A stretch of DNA of 64,000 bases from Cellulosimicrobium composti (GTDB lineage: Bacteria > Actinomycetota > Actinomycetes > Actinomycetales > Cellulomonadaceae): the NCBI RefSeq assembly GCF_009711085.1, contig NZ_WMKA01000013.1:19082-83081 (forward strand). Direction: 5' to 3'. A model generated the notes under the pieces. It was not told the DNA's origin and did no database searches. It saw only the letters and a list, made by a program, of their open reading frames with translations. The position numbers were made by a program, and so were the translations under genes. How positions within the stretch are numbered: the first letter of the stretch is position 1; each line of letters opens with the position of its first letter. Shown in pieces: positions 44,820 to 54,500 of the stretch.

Positions 44820-46460
44820 GTGGCAACGACCGGAACGGCCGGCACAGGGCCGACGACGCAGAAGCCCCGCGAGGAGTGGACCGGGCAGGTCGGGTTCATC
44901 ATCGCGGCGATCGGCTCGGCCGTCGGGCTGGGCAACATCTGGCGGTTCCCCGGCGTGGCGTACGAGAACGGGGGCGGCGCGTTCCTCGTGCCCTACCTCG
45001 TCGCGCTGCTCACCGCGGGCATCCCGATCCTGTTCCTCGACTACGCGATCGGGCACCGCTTCCGCGGCTCCGCGCCGACGGCGTTCCGGCGCATCCGGAC
45101 GTGGCTCGAGAGCCTCGGCTGGTTCCAGGTGATGATCTGCTTCGTCATCGCGCTGTACTACACGGCGGTTATCGCGTGGGCGGTGAGCTTCTTCGTCTTC
45201 TCGTTCGACCTGCGCTGGGGCGACGACCCCGCGGGGTTCTTCACGGGCGACTACCTCCAGCTCGCGGACCCGGGAGTGAGCCTGGAGTTCGTGCCGTCGG
45301 TGCTCGTCCCGCTCGTCGCGGTGTGGGTCGTGACGATCGCCGTCCTCGCGGCCGGCGTCGCGAGGGGCGTGCAGCGCGCCAACATGGTGTTCCTGCCGCT
45401 GCTCGTCGTCGCGTTCCTCGTGCTCGTGGTGCGCTCGCTCTTCCTCGAGGGCGCGGCCGAGGGGCTGAACGCCCTGTTCACGCCGGACTGGGCGGCGCTC
45501 GGGGACGCGAACGTGTGGATCGCGGCCTACAGCCAGATCTTCTTCTCGCTGTCCATCGCGTTCGGGATCATGATCACCTACGCGTCCTACCGCAAGCGGC
45601 GTGCCAACCTCACGACGCCGGGCCTCGTCGTCGCGTTCTCCAACTCGTCGTTCGAGATCCTCGCGGGCATCGGGGTCTTCGCGACGCTCGGCTTCCTCGC
45701 GCACGAGCAGGGCGTGGGCGTGGGCGAGCTCGAGGGCATCAGCGGTCCGATCCTGTCGTTCGTCACGTTCCCCGCGATCGTGTCGCAGATGCCGGGCGGC
45801 CCGTTCTTCGGCGCGCTGTTCTTCGGTTCCCTCGCGATGGCGGGGTTCACGTCGCTCCTGTCGATCCTCCAGGTGGTCTCGGCGGGGTTCCAGGAGAAGT
45901 TCGGCTGGTCGCCGCGGCAGGCGTCCGTGCGCCTCGGCGTCGTGAGCGCGGTGATCTCCGTGGCCCTGTTCTCCACGACGACGGGCCTCATCGCGCTCGA
46001 CACCGCCGACCAGTGGGCCAACAACATCGGCATCGTGGCGTCCGCCGTGCTCATGTCGGTGCTCGTGCTGTGGGTGCTGCGTCGTGGACCCGAGCTGCGC
46101 TACCACCTCAACACCGTGTCGACGTTCCGGCTCGGTGCCTGGTGGCAGGTGCTCGTCGCGGTGCTCGCGCCGCTCGTGCTCGGCTACATGCTCGTCTCCC
46201 GGGTCGTCACGCTCCTCGTCGACGGCTACGAGGGGTACCCCGGCTGGTACCTCGCGCTCGTGGGCTGGGGGACGGTCGCGTTCGTCGTGGTCGCCGCGCT
46301 CGTCCTCGCCGCGATGCGCTGGCGCCGCAGCCCGGACGACTTCGTGCCGTGGCCGCCGTTCCCGCCGGGTGAGGCTGTGCAGGGCGCGGGACGAACGCCG
46401 TCGGCGGGCGGGAGCGCCGCCCGACGACCGGCCGGCACCGCGGGGGAGGAGGCCCGATGA
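44820..46460 (+). CDS. metP: sodium-dependent methionine/alanine transporter
   Basis: A 546-residue NSS-family (LeuT-fold) symporter with about 11-12 helices. The sodium/substrate-binding segment GSAVGLGNIWRFPGVAYENGGGAF is canonical. GVARGVQRANMVFLPLLVV and SIAFGIMITYASYRKR are further NSS blocks. The assignment to MetP (methionine and alanine uptake in Corynebacterium) rests on the tiny metS gene that overlaps its 3' end by 4 bases. A GTG start follows GAGGACC. The last 40 residues are a Gly/Ala/Arg tail in the cytoplasm. Confidence 0.88.
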   Translation: MATTGTAGTGPTTQKPREEWTGQVGFIIAAIGSAVGLGNIWRFPGVAYENGGGAFLVPYLVALLTAGIPILFLDYAIGHRFRGSAPTAFRRIRTWLESLGWFQVMICFVIALYYTAVIAWAVSFFVFSFDLRWGDDPAGFFTGDYLQLADPGVSLEFVPSVLVPLVAVWVVTIAVLAAGVARGVQRANMVFLPLLVVAFLVLVVRSLFLEGAAEGLNALFTPDWAALGDANVWIAAYSQIFFSLSIAFGIMITYASYRKRRANLTTPGLVVAFSNSSFEILAGIGVFATLGFLAHEQGVGVGELEGISGPILSFVTFPAIVSQMPGGPFFGALFFGSLAMAGFTSLLSILQVVSAGFQEKFGWSPRQASVRLGVVSAVISVALFSTTTGLIALDTADQWANNIGIVASAVLMSVLVLWVLRRGPELRYHLNTVSTFRLGAWWQVLVAVLAPLVLGYMLVSRVVTLLVDGYEGYPGWYLALVGWGTVAFVVVAALVLAAMRWRRSPDDFVPWPPFPPGEAVQGAGRTPSAGGSAARRPAGTAGEEAR

Positions 46461-46624
46461 GCACCGCCGCCGTGATCCTGCTCGTGCTCTCGATCGTCGT
46501 CGTCTGGGGCGGGCTGCTCGCCGCGATCCTGCGCCTGCGGGCGCGGCCGGAGCGCACCGACCTCCCGTCCGGCGGCGAGGACGACCATCGCGAGGACGTC
46601 GCGCCGGTCGAGCGCGACACCTGA
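46457..46624 (+). CDS. metS: MetS-like small subunit of the methionine/alanine importer
   Basis: A 55-residue protein: one hydrophobic helix (MSTAAVILLVLSIVVVWGGL) followed by LAAILRLRARPE and an acidic tail. The VxWGGLxAAIxxLR motif is that of MetS, the small subunit required by the MetP transporter in Corynebacterium glutamicum. Its ATG overlaps the transporter stop (ATGA). It is shorter than common gene-finding cut-offs and easy to miss. Confidence 0.85.
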   Translation: MSTAAVILLVLSIVVVWGGLLAAILRLRARPERTDLPSGGEDDHREDVAPVERDT

Positions 46625-46861
46625 GCGGCTCGCACCCCGGCGGGAGCGCGCGTTTCGTCACGGTTGGGCGTCGATGTCCCCGTCGGTTTGGTGAGCGGGG
46701 GGCTGCGGCCTCACACTCGTGCGCAGGTGCTGCGCACCGCCGGGTCCTCTGTTCCCCGTACGTTCCCCAGCCGCGAGGCCGGGTGCCGACGTAACACGAC
46801 GGAGACGATCGGTGTCTACGCTGCCCCTGCCCGGACCACCCCCCGATCGGAGAGAACCCCC

Positions 46862-47809
46862 GTGCGTACGACCCTGCGCAAGCCTTCCCTGACCGGCCTC
46901 GTCGCGCTCGCGGCGACGAGCGCCCTCCTGCTCACCGCGTGCACCGACGCGTCCCAGACCGGGACCGACGGCGGCGCGTCGGGGTCCGACGAGACGTCGG
47001 CCGCGCCGTCGTTCGACCCGTCGACGATCGAGGTCGACGAGGCGGCGGCGGCGCTCCTGCCCGAGGACGTCGCGTCCGCCGGCACGCTCGTCGTCGGCTC
47101 GAACACCGAGTACGCGCCCGCCGAGTTCGTCGACGCCGACGGCAAGACGCCGATCGGCTTCGACATCGACGTCATCAAGGCCGTCGGCGCGACGCTCGGC
47201 CTCGACGTCGACGTCCAGTCGGCCGACTTCCCGGCGATCATCCCCGCGCTCGGCACCAAGTTCGACGCCGGGATCTCCTCGTTCACGATCACCGCGGAGC
47301 GCATGGAGCAGGCGAACATGATCGCGTTCCTCAACGCGGGCTCGGCCTACGCGGTCGCCGCGGGCAACCCGGACGACGTCGACCCGGCGAACCTGTGCGG
47401 CGTGACCGTCGCCGTGCAGACCGGCACGATCCAGGACGAGGACATCGCCGTGCAGAGCCAGGCGTGCACCGACGCCGGCGAGGAGAAGATCGACATCCTC
47501 CAGTACGACTCGCAGTCCGACGCCACGACGAACGTCGCGGGCGGCAAGGCGCAGGTCCTCTACGCGGACTCGCCCGTCATCGGCTACGCGGTCGAGCAGA
47601 CCGGCGGCCAGCTCGAGCAGCTCGGCGACGTGTTCGACAGCGCGCCGCAGGGCGTCGTCGTCGCGAAGGAGGACACCGAGCTCGCCGAGGCGATCCAGGC
47701 GGCGCTGCAGTCGCTCATGGACAGCGGCCAGCTCGCCGAGATCCTCGGCGCGTGGGGCAGCGGCGACGCCGCGCTCGACACGGCGGAGCTCAACCCGTCC
47801 GTCGGCTGA
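46862..47809 (+). CDS. amino-acid ABC transporter binding lipoprotein
   Basis: A 315-residue solute-binding protein of the polar amino-acid (SBP family 3) type. The signal peptide ends in LLTAC (lipobox, Cys about 25). After an acidic linker, TLVVGSNTEYAPAEFVDADGKTPIGFDIDVIKAVGATLGL is the standard N-lobe start. FDAGISSFTITAERMEQANMIAFLNAGSAY and VAVQTGTIQD contact the ligand. The GTG at 46862 follows GGAGAGAA. It is the first gene of a binding protein-permease-ATPase operon. Hairpins at 47836-47903 may lower downstream expression. Confidence 0.92.
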   Translation: MRTTLRKPSLTGLVALAATSALLLTACTDASQTGTDGGASGSDETSAAPSFDPSTIEVDEAAAALLPEDVASAGTLVVGSNTEYAPAEFVDADGKTPIGFDIDVIKAVGATLGLDVDVQSADFPAIIPALGTKFDAGISSFTITAERMEQANMIAFLNAGSAYAVAAGNPDDVDPANLCGVTVAVQTGTIQDEDIAVQSQACTDAGEEKIDILQYDSQSDATTNVAGGKAQVLYADSPVIGYAVEQTGGQLEQLGDVFDSAPQGVVVAKEDTELAEAIQAALQSLMDSGQLAEILGAWGSGDAALDTAELNPSVG

Positions 47810-47835
47810 CGCCGTCCGCCCTCCAGTCCCGCCGT

Positions 47836-47864
47836 GTCGCGGGCGCCCGGACGGCGCCCGCGAC
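47836..47864 (+). terminator. hairpin between binding-protein and permease genes
   Basis: GTCGCGGGCGCC (47836-47847) pairs perfectly with GGCGCCCGCGAC (47853-47864), 5-base loop. It is positioned to attenuate read-through or protect the binding-protein mRNA. Confidence 0.55.
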
Positions 47865-47881
47865 CGGCACACTGGACGCCT

Positions 47882-47903
47882 GCGCGGGCGACGACGCCCG
47901 CGC
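47882..47903 (+). terminator. second hairpin before the permease
   Basis: GCGCGGGCG (47882-47890) and CGCCCGCGC (47895-47903) enclose ACGA. It is 18 bp after the first hairpin and 42 bp before the permease ATG. Confidence 0.45.
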
Positions 47904-47945
47904 GGCCCGGCTCGTGCCGCGAGCCCCGACCCCCCGAGGTGCACC

Positions 47946-48949
47946 ATGACCGGTAGGACACCCGGCGGCGACGCCGCCGGAGCGCCGGGCGACGACCCGG
48001 TACCCGACCGCATCCACGCCCGCCCCGTCCCCCGCCCAGGACGATGGGTCTCCGCCGTCGTGCTGCTCGTGCTCGCCGCGATGGCGGTCAACGCGCTGCT
48101 GACGAACGAGAAGTTCCGGTGGGACGTCGTCTGGCTCTACTTCCGCGACGTGACGGTCGTGCGCGGCGTGGGCTGGACCCTCGTGCTGACGTTCGGATCG
48201 ATGCTCATCGCGATCGTCCTCGCCGTGCTGCTCGCGATCATGCGGCGCTCGGACAACCCCGTGATGAAGGCCGTGAGCTGGGGCTACATCTGGTTCTTCC
48301 GCGGCACCCCGATCTACACCCAGCTCGTGTTCTGGGGCCTCATCTCGGTGCTCTACCCGCGCCTGAGCCTCGGCATCCCGTTCGGACCCGAGTTCTTCGA
48401 GTTCCGCACCGCCGACCTGTTCACCGCGTTCGTGTGCGCGCTCATCGGGCTGTCGCTCAACGAGGCGGCGTACCTCGCGGAGATCGTGCGCGCCGGCCTC
48501 GGGTCCGTCGACCCGGGCCAGACGGAGGCCGCGAAGGCGCTCGGCATGAAGGACGGCAAGATCCTCACGCGCATCGTGCTGCCGCAGGCCATGCGCGTCA
48601 TCGTGCCGCCCACGGGCAACGAGACGATCTCCATGCTCAAGACGACGTCGCTCGTCCTCGCCGTGCCGTTCACGCTCGACCTGCAGTACTCGACCAACGC
48701 GATCGGCAACCGGCTGTTCCTGCCCATCCCGCTGCTCATGGTCGCCGCCATCTGGTACCTGCTCATCACGAGCGTCCTCATGGTCGGCCAGCACTACGTC
48801 GAGCGGTACTACGGGCGCGGGTTCGGCACGCAGACGTCGGGCGGCCGCCGCGGGCGCGGCCCGGGCGGGCGCGGACGGCGCCCCGGCAAGCAGGACCTCA
48901 TCGCCGCGTCCGGCACGACGAAGGACGACCCCTTCCTGGAGGTGACCCC

Positions 48950-48953
<4 letters not shown>
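47946..48953 (+). CDS. amino-acid ABC transporter permease
   Basis: A 335-residue permease of the HisM/GlnP type with about five to six helices. The ATPase-contact EAA loop is [31 protein letters not shown] (about 175-205), and [12 protein letters not shown] is a family block. The C-terminal 45 residues are a long basic Gly/Arg tail, longer than usual. The stop overlaps the ATPase start by 4 bases (GTGA). It is the only permease gene, so it probably acts as a homodimer. Confidence 0.92.
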
Positions 48954-49758
<805 letters not shown>

Positions 49759-49759
<1 letters not shown>

Positions 49760-49826
49760 CCCGCCCGAGCCGTCGCGCAGGCGCCGTCCGGGCTCGGGGC
49801 GCGCGACGGCGCCCGGGCGAGCGGGC
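49759..49826 (+). terminator. imperfect hairpin after the amino-acid transporter operon
   Basis: GCCCGC (49759-49764) pairs with GCGGGC (49821-49826), and CGTCGCGC with GCGCGACG further in, with bulges. It is immediately followed by the tandem duplication at 49830-49919. Confidence 0.4.
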
Positions 49827-49829
49827 CTC

Positions 49830-49919
49830 GACGGTCGTCAGCCCGCGCGACGGCGGCGCAGGAGCGCCGGGGTGTGGACGGTCGTCAGCTCGCGCGACGG
49901 CGGCGCGGGAGCGCCGGGG
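49830..49919. repeat. 47-bp-period tandem duplication
   Basis: A 43-bp unit at 49830-49872 is repeated at 49877-49919 with two mismatches. The second copy includes the end and stop of the small leftward frame at 49885-50106; the first duplicates that end beyond the stop. Confidence 0.8.
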
Positions 49920-50106
49920 CGTCGTGCGCCGGGGCGAGACGGGGGGACAGTCCCGTGGGTCGTGCGACCGTGACCATCTCCCCGCTGAGCGCCCGGCCCA
50001 GGTGCACGAGCGGCAGCATGTGCTCGTGCTCGACCACGAGCGCGTCGTAGATCGGGGTCTCGCTGTCCGGGGCGTGGGAGGAGGATCGCGTCAGCACGCC
50101 TCCCAC
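49885..50106 (-). CDS. possible small hypothetical protein (73 residues)
   Basis: A leftward frame starting with GTG at 50106 (alternative GTG at 50097). The stretch DSETPIYDALVVEHEHMLPLVHLGRAL reads like a folded amphipathic protein; the end is Pro/Arg-rich. No ribosome site is well spaced: GGGAGG overlaps the first start. No homologue recognised. If it is not real, 49760-50190 is a 431-bp gap holding only the hairpin and tandem duplication. Confidence 0.35.
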   Translation of the reverse strand: MGGVLTRSSSHAPDSETPIYDALVVEHEHMLPLVHLGRALSGEMVTVARPTGLSPRLAPAHDAPALPRRRRAS

Positions 50107-50190
50107 TGTCGGCGAGGGACGTGCGTTCCGCGACCGGAAGCCGTGACGTGTCCGTGAGGCGTTCGTGGAGACCGCGGGCGCGCCGCGACC

Positions 50191-51276
50191 TCACCAGCTC
50201 CAGTCGCCCCAGTTCCAGCCGCCGCCGTCGTCGTCGCCGCCACCGCCGTCGTCGTCGTTGCCGCCACCTCCACCGCCGCCGTCGTTGCCGCCGCCCGGGC
50301 CGCCGTTCCCGCGGCCCGGCCGGTTCTGCTGCTCCTTCTCGCGCTCGTCCTGCTGCTTCTGGCGGTCGTCGAGCTCCTGCGCGCGCTGCGCGGCGGCCTC
50401 CTCGGCCTGGGCCACGGCCTCCTCACGTGCGGTGAGCTGCGCCGTCGCCTCGTCGAGCGCGGCGCGCTGCGACTCGAGGTCCGCGCGCTCCGTCTCGAGC
50501 TGCTCGCGCTCCGCCGCGACCTCGCTCTGCACGCGCTGCGCCTCCGCCTTCTCGCGCTGCGCCTCGCCCTGCACCGAGAGCGTGAGGCCGATGCCGACGA
50601 GCAGTCCGACCGCGACGCCGGCCAGCCCGACGGCGGTCGGCACCAGCCAGCGGCGGCCCCGGTCGGGCGCGCCGTCCTCGTCGTCGTCCGCCGCCGGGAG
50701 GGCCAGCGGGCCGACGCTCGTCGCGCGCGGCGTCGGCCCGGACGTCGCGCCGCCGGGCGGCCCCGCGGGCGTCGGGCCCACGGGCACGACGCCGGAGCGG
50801 GACCCGGCGGGGACGGACGCCACGACCGGCGCGGGACGGGCCGGCGCGCCTGCCGCGGGGTCGTCGAGCGCGGCGCCGAGGGCCGGGAGGATCATCGTCG
50901 AGCTCGCCACGGGGTGGTCGTCGACGCCCGGCGCGGCGACCGGGGCGAGCGTCGCGACGTGCGTCGCGTCCGCCGGGGCGTGGGCGCCCACCGTGGGCGT
51001 CGGGCCGGACGAGCGGGCGCCCACCGCGGGGGTCGGGCCGGACGAGCGGGCGCGCAGCGAGCGGCGGGTGGGCACGGCGCCCGCGGGCAGCGGCTCCGTC
51101 GAGCGCAGGACCGGCGGCGCGGGCACGGGAGCGGGCGCGGCCGGCTCGGCGACGTCCTCCCAGAACACCCATCCCGGCGGGGGCGGGGGCCACGACGGGT
51201 CCGGGTGCCAGTCGGTCGTGGGGGTGAAGCCCTCGGGGACGGGCCACCCCGGGGGCGGCACGAACCGCACGGCCAT
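50191..51276 (-). CDS. single-pass coiled-coil protein with Trp/Gly/Asp tail
   Basis: A 361-residue protein of unrecognised function. The head has the PPGWPVPEGFTPTTDWHPDPSWPPPPPGW motif region (about 7-36), a Pro/Trp pattern found at the start of many actinobacterial membrane proteins. Then come a disordered Pro/Ala/Thr region with repeated SSGPTP units, one membrane helix (about 210-232, LVPTAVGLAGVAVGLLVGIGL), and a coiled coil of about 95 residues (AQREKAEAQRVQSEVAAEREQ...). The tail is only Gly, Asp, Asn and Trp, ending GWNWGDWSW. The C-terminal half is probably outside the cell. The ATG at 51276 follows AAGGAGGACC. Confidence 0.75.
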   Translation of the reverse strand: MAVRFVPPPGWPVPEGFTPTTDWHPDPSWPPPPPGWVFWEDVAEPAAPAPVPAPPVLRSTEPLPAGAVPTRRSLRARSSGPTPAVGARSSGPTPTVGAHAPADATHVATLAPVAAPGVDDHPVASSTMILPALGAALDDPAAGAPARPAPVVASVPAGSRSGVVPVGPTPAGPPGGATSGPTPRATSVGPLALPAADDDEDGAPDRGRRWLVPTAVGLAGVAVGLLVGIGLTLSVQGEAQREKAEAQRVQSEVAAEREQLETERADLESQRAALDEATAQLTAREEAVAQAEEAAAQRAQELDDRQKQQDEREKEQQNRPGRGNGGPGGGNDGGGGGGGNDDDGGGGDDDGGGWNWGDWSW

Positions 51277-51307
51277 GGGTCCTCCTTCGGTAGCGCCCGC
51301 TGGGCGG

Positions 51308-51364
51308 TCGACGGATGCGGGTCTCGACGGACGCGGGGGTTCGACGGGGCGCCGGGTTCGACGG
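51308..51364. repeat. four TCGACGG repeats at 16-17 bp spacing
   Basis: TCGACGG occurs at 51308, 51324, 51341 and 51358, with a partly conserved GCGGG between copies. They lie 32-88 bp upstream of the leftward gene at 51276, so on its strand they read CCGTCGA. Operator array or slippage product is undecided. Confidence 0.5.
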
Positions 51365-51532
51365 GAACAGTAGGGGAGTCGTGGCCCTCGGCACGAATCC
51401 CGGGGTCGTGGCGGGCGACGGCGCAGGCCCGGCCGGTGGCGTGGGCGGTCGCTGGTAGAACGGTCCCAGACCGGTGGACGGCGCGGCGCACGTGCCGCGG
51501 GCCCGGCCCCCGGCACTGACCCGGAGGTGTCT

Positions 51533-54500
51533 GTGTTCCTCGTCGACGAGCCGGTGGTGCGGACCGCCACGGCGACCGCCGAGCCCGGGCGGCCCGCCGC
51601 GGGCGCCCCGCCCCGCGAGCGGGTGCTCGTGCACGCCGCGGGGGACCTCGTGGTCGCCGCCGAGTGCGAGTACCGCCTCCTGTGCCGGCTCGACGAGCAG
51701 CTCGGCCGCGCGCCCCGCCGTGAGTCGGCCGAGGACGCCCTGCTCGCGCGCGCCACGGCTCTCGGCGCGCGGCACGAGCGCGAGGTCCTCGCGAGCCTCG
51801 AGGCCGAGCACGGGCCGTTCGACCCGGCGACGGGGCGGGGCGTCGTGCGGGTCGAGCCGCCGCGCACGGCGTCGTGGGACGAGCTCGTGGCCGCGCACGC
51901 ACGCACGCTCGCGGCCGTCGAGGCGGGGGCCGACGTCGTGCACCAGGCCGCCCTGTTCGACGGGACCTTCCACGGCCGCGCCGACTTCCTCGTGCGGACC
52001 GGCACGGACGACGCGGGCGCGGCCCGCTACGCCGTCGTCGAGACGAAGCTCGCGCGGCGCGCCAAGGTGACCGCGCTCCTCCAGGCCGCCGCGTACGCGG
52101 ACCAGCTCCTCGCCGCCGGCGTGCCCGTGGACCCCGAGGTCGCGCTCGTCCTCGGCACGCGCGAGCGCACGACGCACCGTCTCGCGGACCTCCTGCCGGT
52201 GCTGCGCGCGCGGCGTGACCGGCTCGTGCGGGTCACCGCCGAGCACGTGGCGCGCGACGCGCGCGCGCCCTGGGACGACCCGGACGTCCTCGCGTGCGGG
52301 CGGTGCGAGGACTGCCGGGCGCAGATCGAGGAGCGCCGGGACGTGCTGCTCGTCGGCGGGGTGTACGAGTCGCAGCGCGCGCGCCTGCACGCCGCGGGCA
52401 TCCGCACGATCGACGAGCTCGCCGCCGCGACGGACGAGACGCCCGTCCCGGACGGCATGAGCGCGTCCGCGTTCGCGCGCGTGCGGCGGCAGGCCGCGCT
52501 GCAGCTCGGGACGGGGCCCGCCGACGGGACGGTCGTGTGGGCGGACGCGTCCGGCCCGCACGAGCTCTCGTGGCGCATCGACGACCCGTCGCCGGTGCTC
52601 GCCCTGCCCGCGCCGAGCCCGGGAGACCTGTTCTTCGACTTCGAGGGCGACCCGCTGTGGACGGACGCGGGCGGAACGACGTGGGGCATCGACTACCTGT
52701 TCGGGTGGGTCGAGCGACCGGCGTGCCCCGAGGACCGCCCGCCCTTCCACGCGCTGTGGGCGCACGACCTCGCGGCCGAGCGCGACGCGCTCGTCGCGTT
52801 CGTCGACCACGTCAACGCGCGCCGCCGCGTGCACCCCGACCTGCACGTGTACCACTACGCCGACTACGAGCGCGCGCACCTCCTCGCGATCGCGGCGCGG
52901 CACGGTGTGTACGAGGAGGAGGTCGACGACCTGCTGCGCGACGGCGTCCTCGTCGACCTCTACGCCGTCGTCCGGCAGGCCCTGCACGTGTCCGACCGGT
53001 CGCGGTCGATCAAGAGGCTCGAGCCGCTCTACATGGGCGACGAGCTGCGCACGGGCGACGTGACGACGGGCGCCGCGTCCGTCGTCGCGTACGCGGAGTA
53101 CACCGCGCTGCGCGACGCGGGCCGCGACGCCGAGGCGGACGACCTGCTGCGCGGGATCGCGGAGTACAACCGCTACGACTGCGTGTCGACGCTGCGGCTC
53201 GCGGACTGGTTGCGGTCCGCGGGTGCCGCCGTGGCGGACCGCGCCCGGGCCGTTCCGGGCGCGGGGACCGGCACGGCGGCAGTCGCGCCGACCGGTGGCG
53301 GGGCGGACGGGACGCCGGACGCGGCGACCCCGCCGCACGAGCGGTCGTCCGCGGTGGCGCTCGAGGAGGAGATCCGGCAGGCGGTCGGGGAGGACCGGGC
53401 GCGGCGCGGCCCGGACGAGAGCGGGCTCGCGCTCTACGGCGCGGCGGCCGGGTACTTCCGGCGCGAGGCCAAGCCGTTCTGGCACGAGCACTACTCGCGC
53501 CTGTCGCTCCCCACCGACGAGTGGCTGGGCCGTCGCAACGCGTTCCTCGTGGAGGACGCCGTCGTCGTCTCGGGCTGGGAGGTCGAGCCGGGGCGGCGCA
53601 CCCTGTCGCGCCGCCTCGAGCTCGTGGGGCGGCTGCCGGAGGGCAGCGACCTGCGCGTCGGCGTCGCGCCGTTCGCGCTCTACGACCCGCCGCTGCCCGC
53701 GTGCGCGCGCACGGCCGCCGACGGCGTGCGCGGCTGGCTCACGGGCGCGTCGATCCTCGAGGCCGGGCGTCGCGGGACGCCCGCCGGCGAGCGGGACGTG
53801 CTCGTCGTGCGCGAGCAGCTCCCCACGGGGGCCGAGCCGTTCGACGCGACCCCCGTCGCGCTCACGCCGTCCCCCGGCCCGAGCGCGAAGCCGCTCGAGG
53901 CCGCGGCCGAGGCGGCTGCGCGTCGCGCGCTCGCCACGTGGCGCGACGCCGGGACCCTGCCGCGCGACGCGGCGACCGACGTCCTGCTGCGACGGCCTCC
54001 GCGGCTCGCCGGGGCGGGGGACCCGGACGGCGTCGGCGGCGCGGGCGACCCGGCGGGCGTGGGCCTGCCGCCGGTGGTGGGCGACGACGTCGTCACGGCG
54101 GTGACGCGCGCCGTCGAGCGGCTTGACGACTCCTACCTCGCCGTCCAGGGGCCGCCCGGGACGGGCAAGACGTACGTCGGCTCGCACGTCGTCGCGGGGC
54201 TCGTCGCGCAGGGGTGGCGCGTGGGCGTGGTCGCGCAGTCGCACGCCGTGGTCGAGAACATGCTGCGGGCGATCGTGCTCGGCGCCGGGGTCCCCCGCGA
54301 GCTCGTCGCGAAGAAGGTCGCCGGCGACGGCCCCTCCGCGCGCGCCGTCTACGACGAGGTCGACGGCGCGCGCCTCGCCGCGTTCGCGACCGAGCCGGGC
54401 GGGCGCGTCGTCGGCGGTACCGCGTGGGACTTCGCCGCCGAACGCCTCCCGGCGGGCACGCTCGACCTGCTCGTCGTCGACGAGGCGGGGCAGCTCGCGC

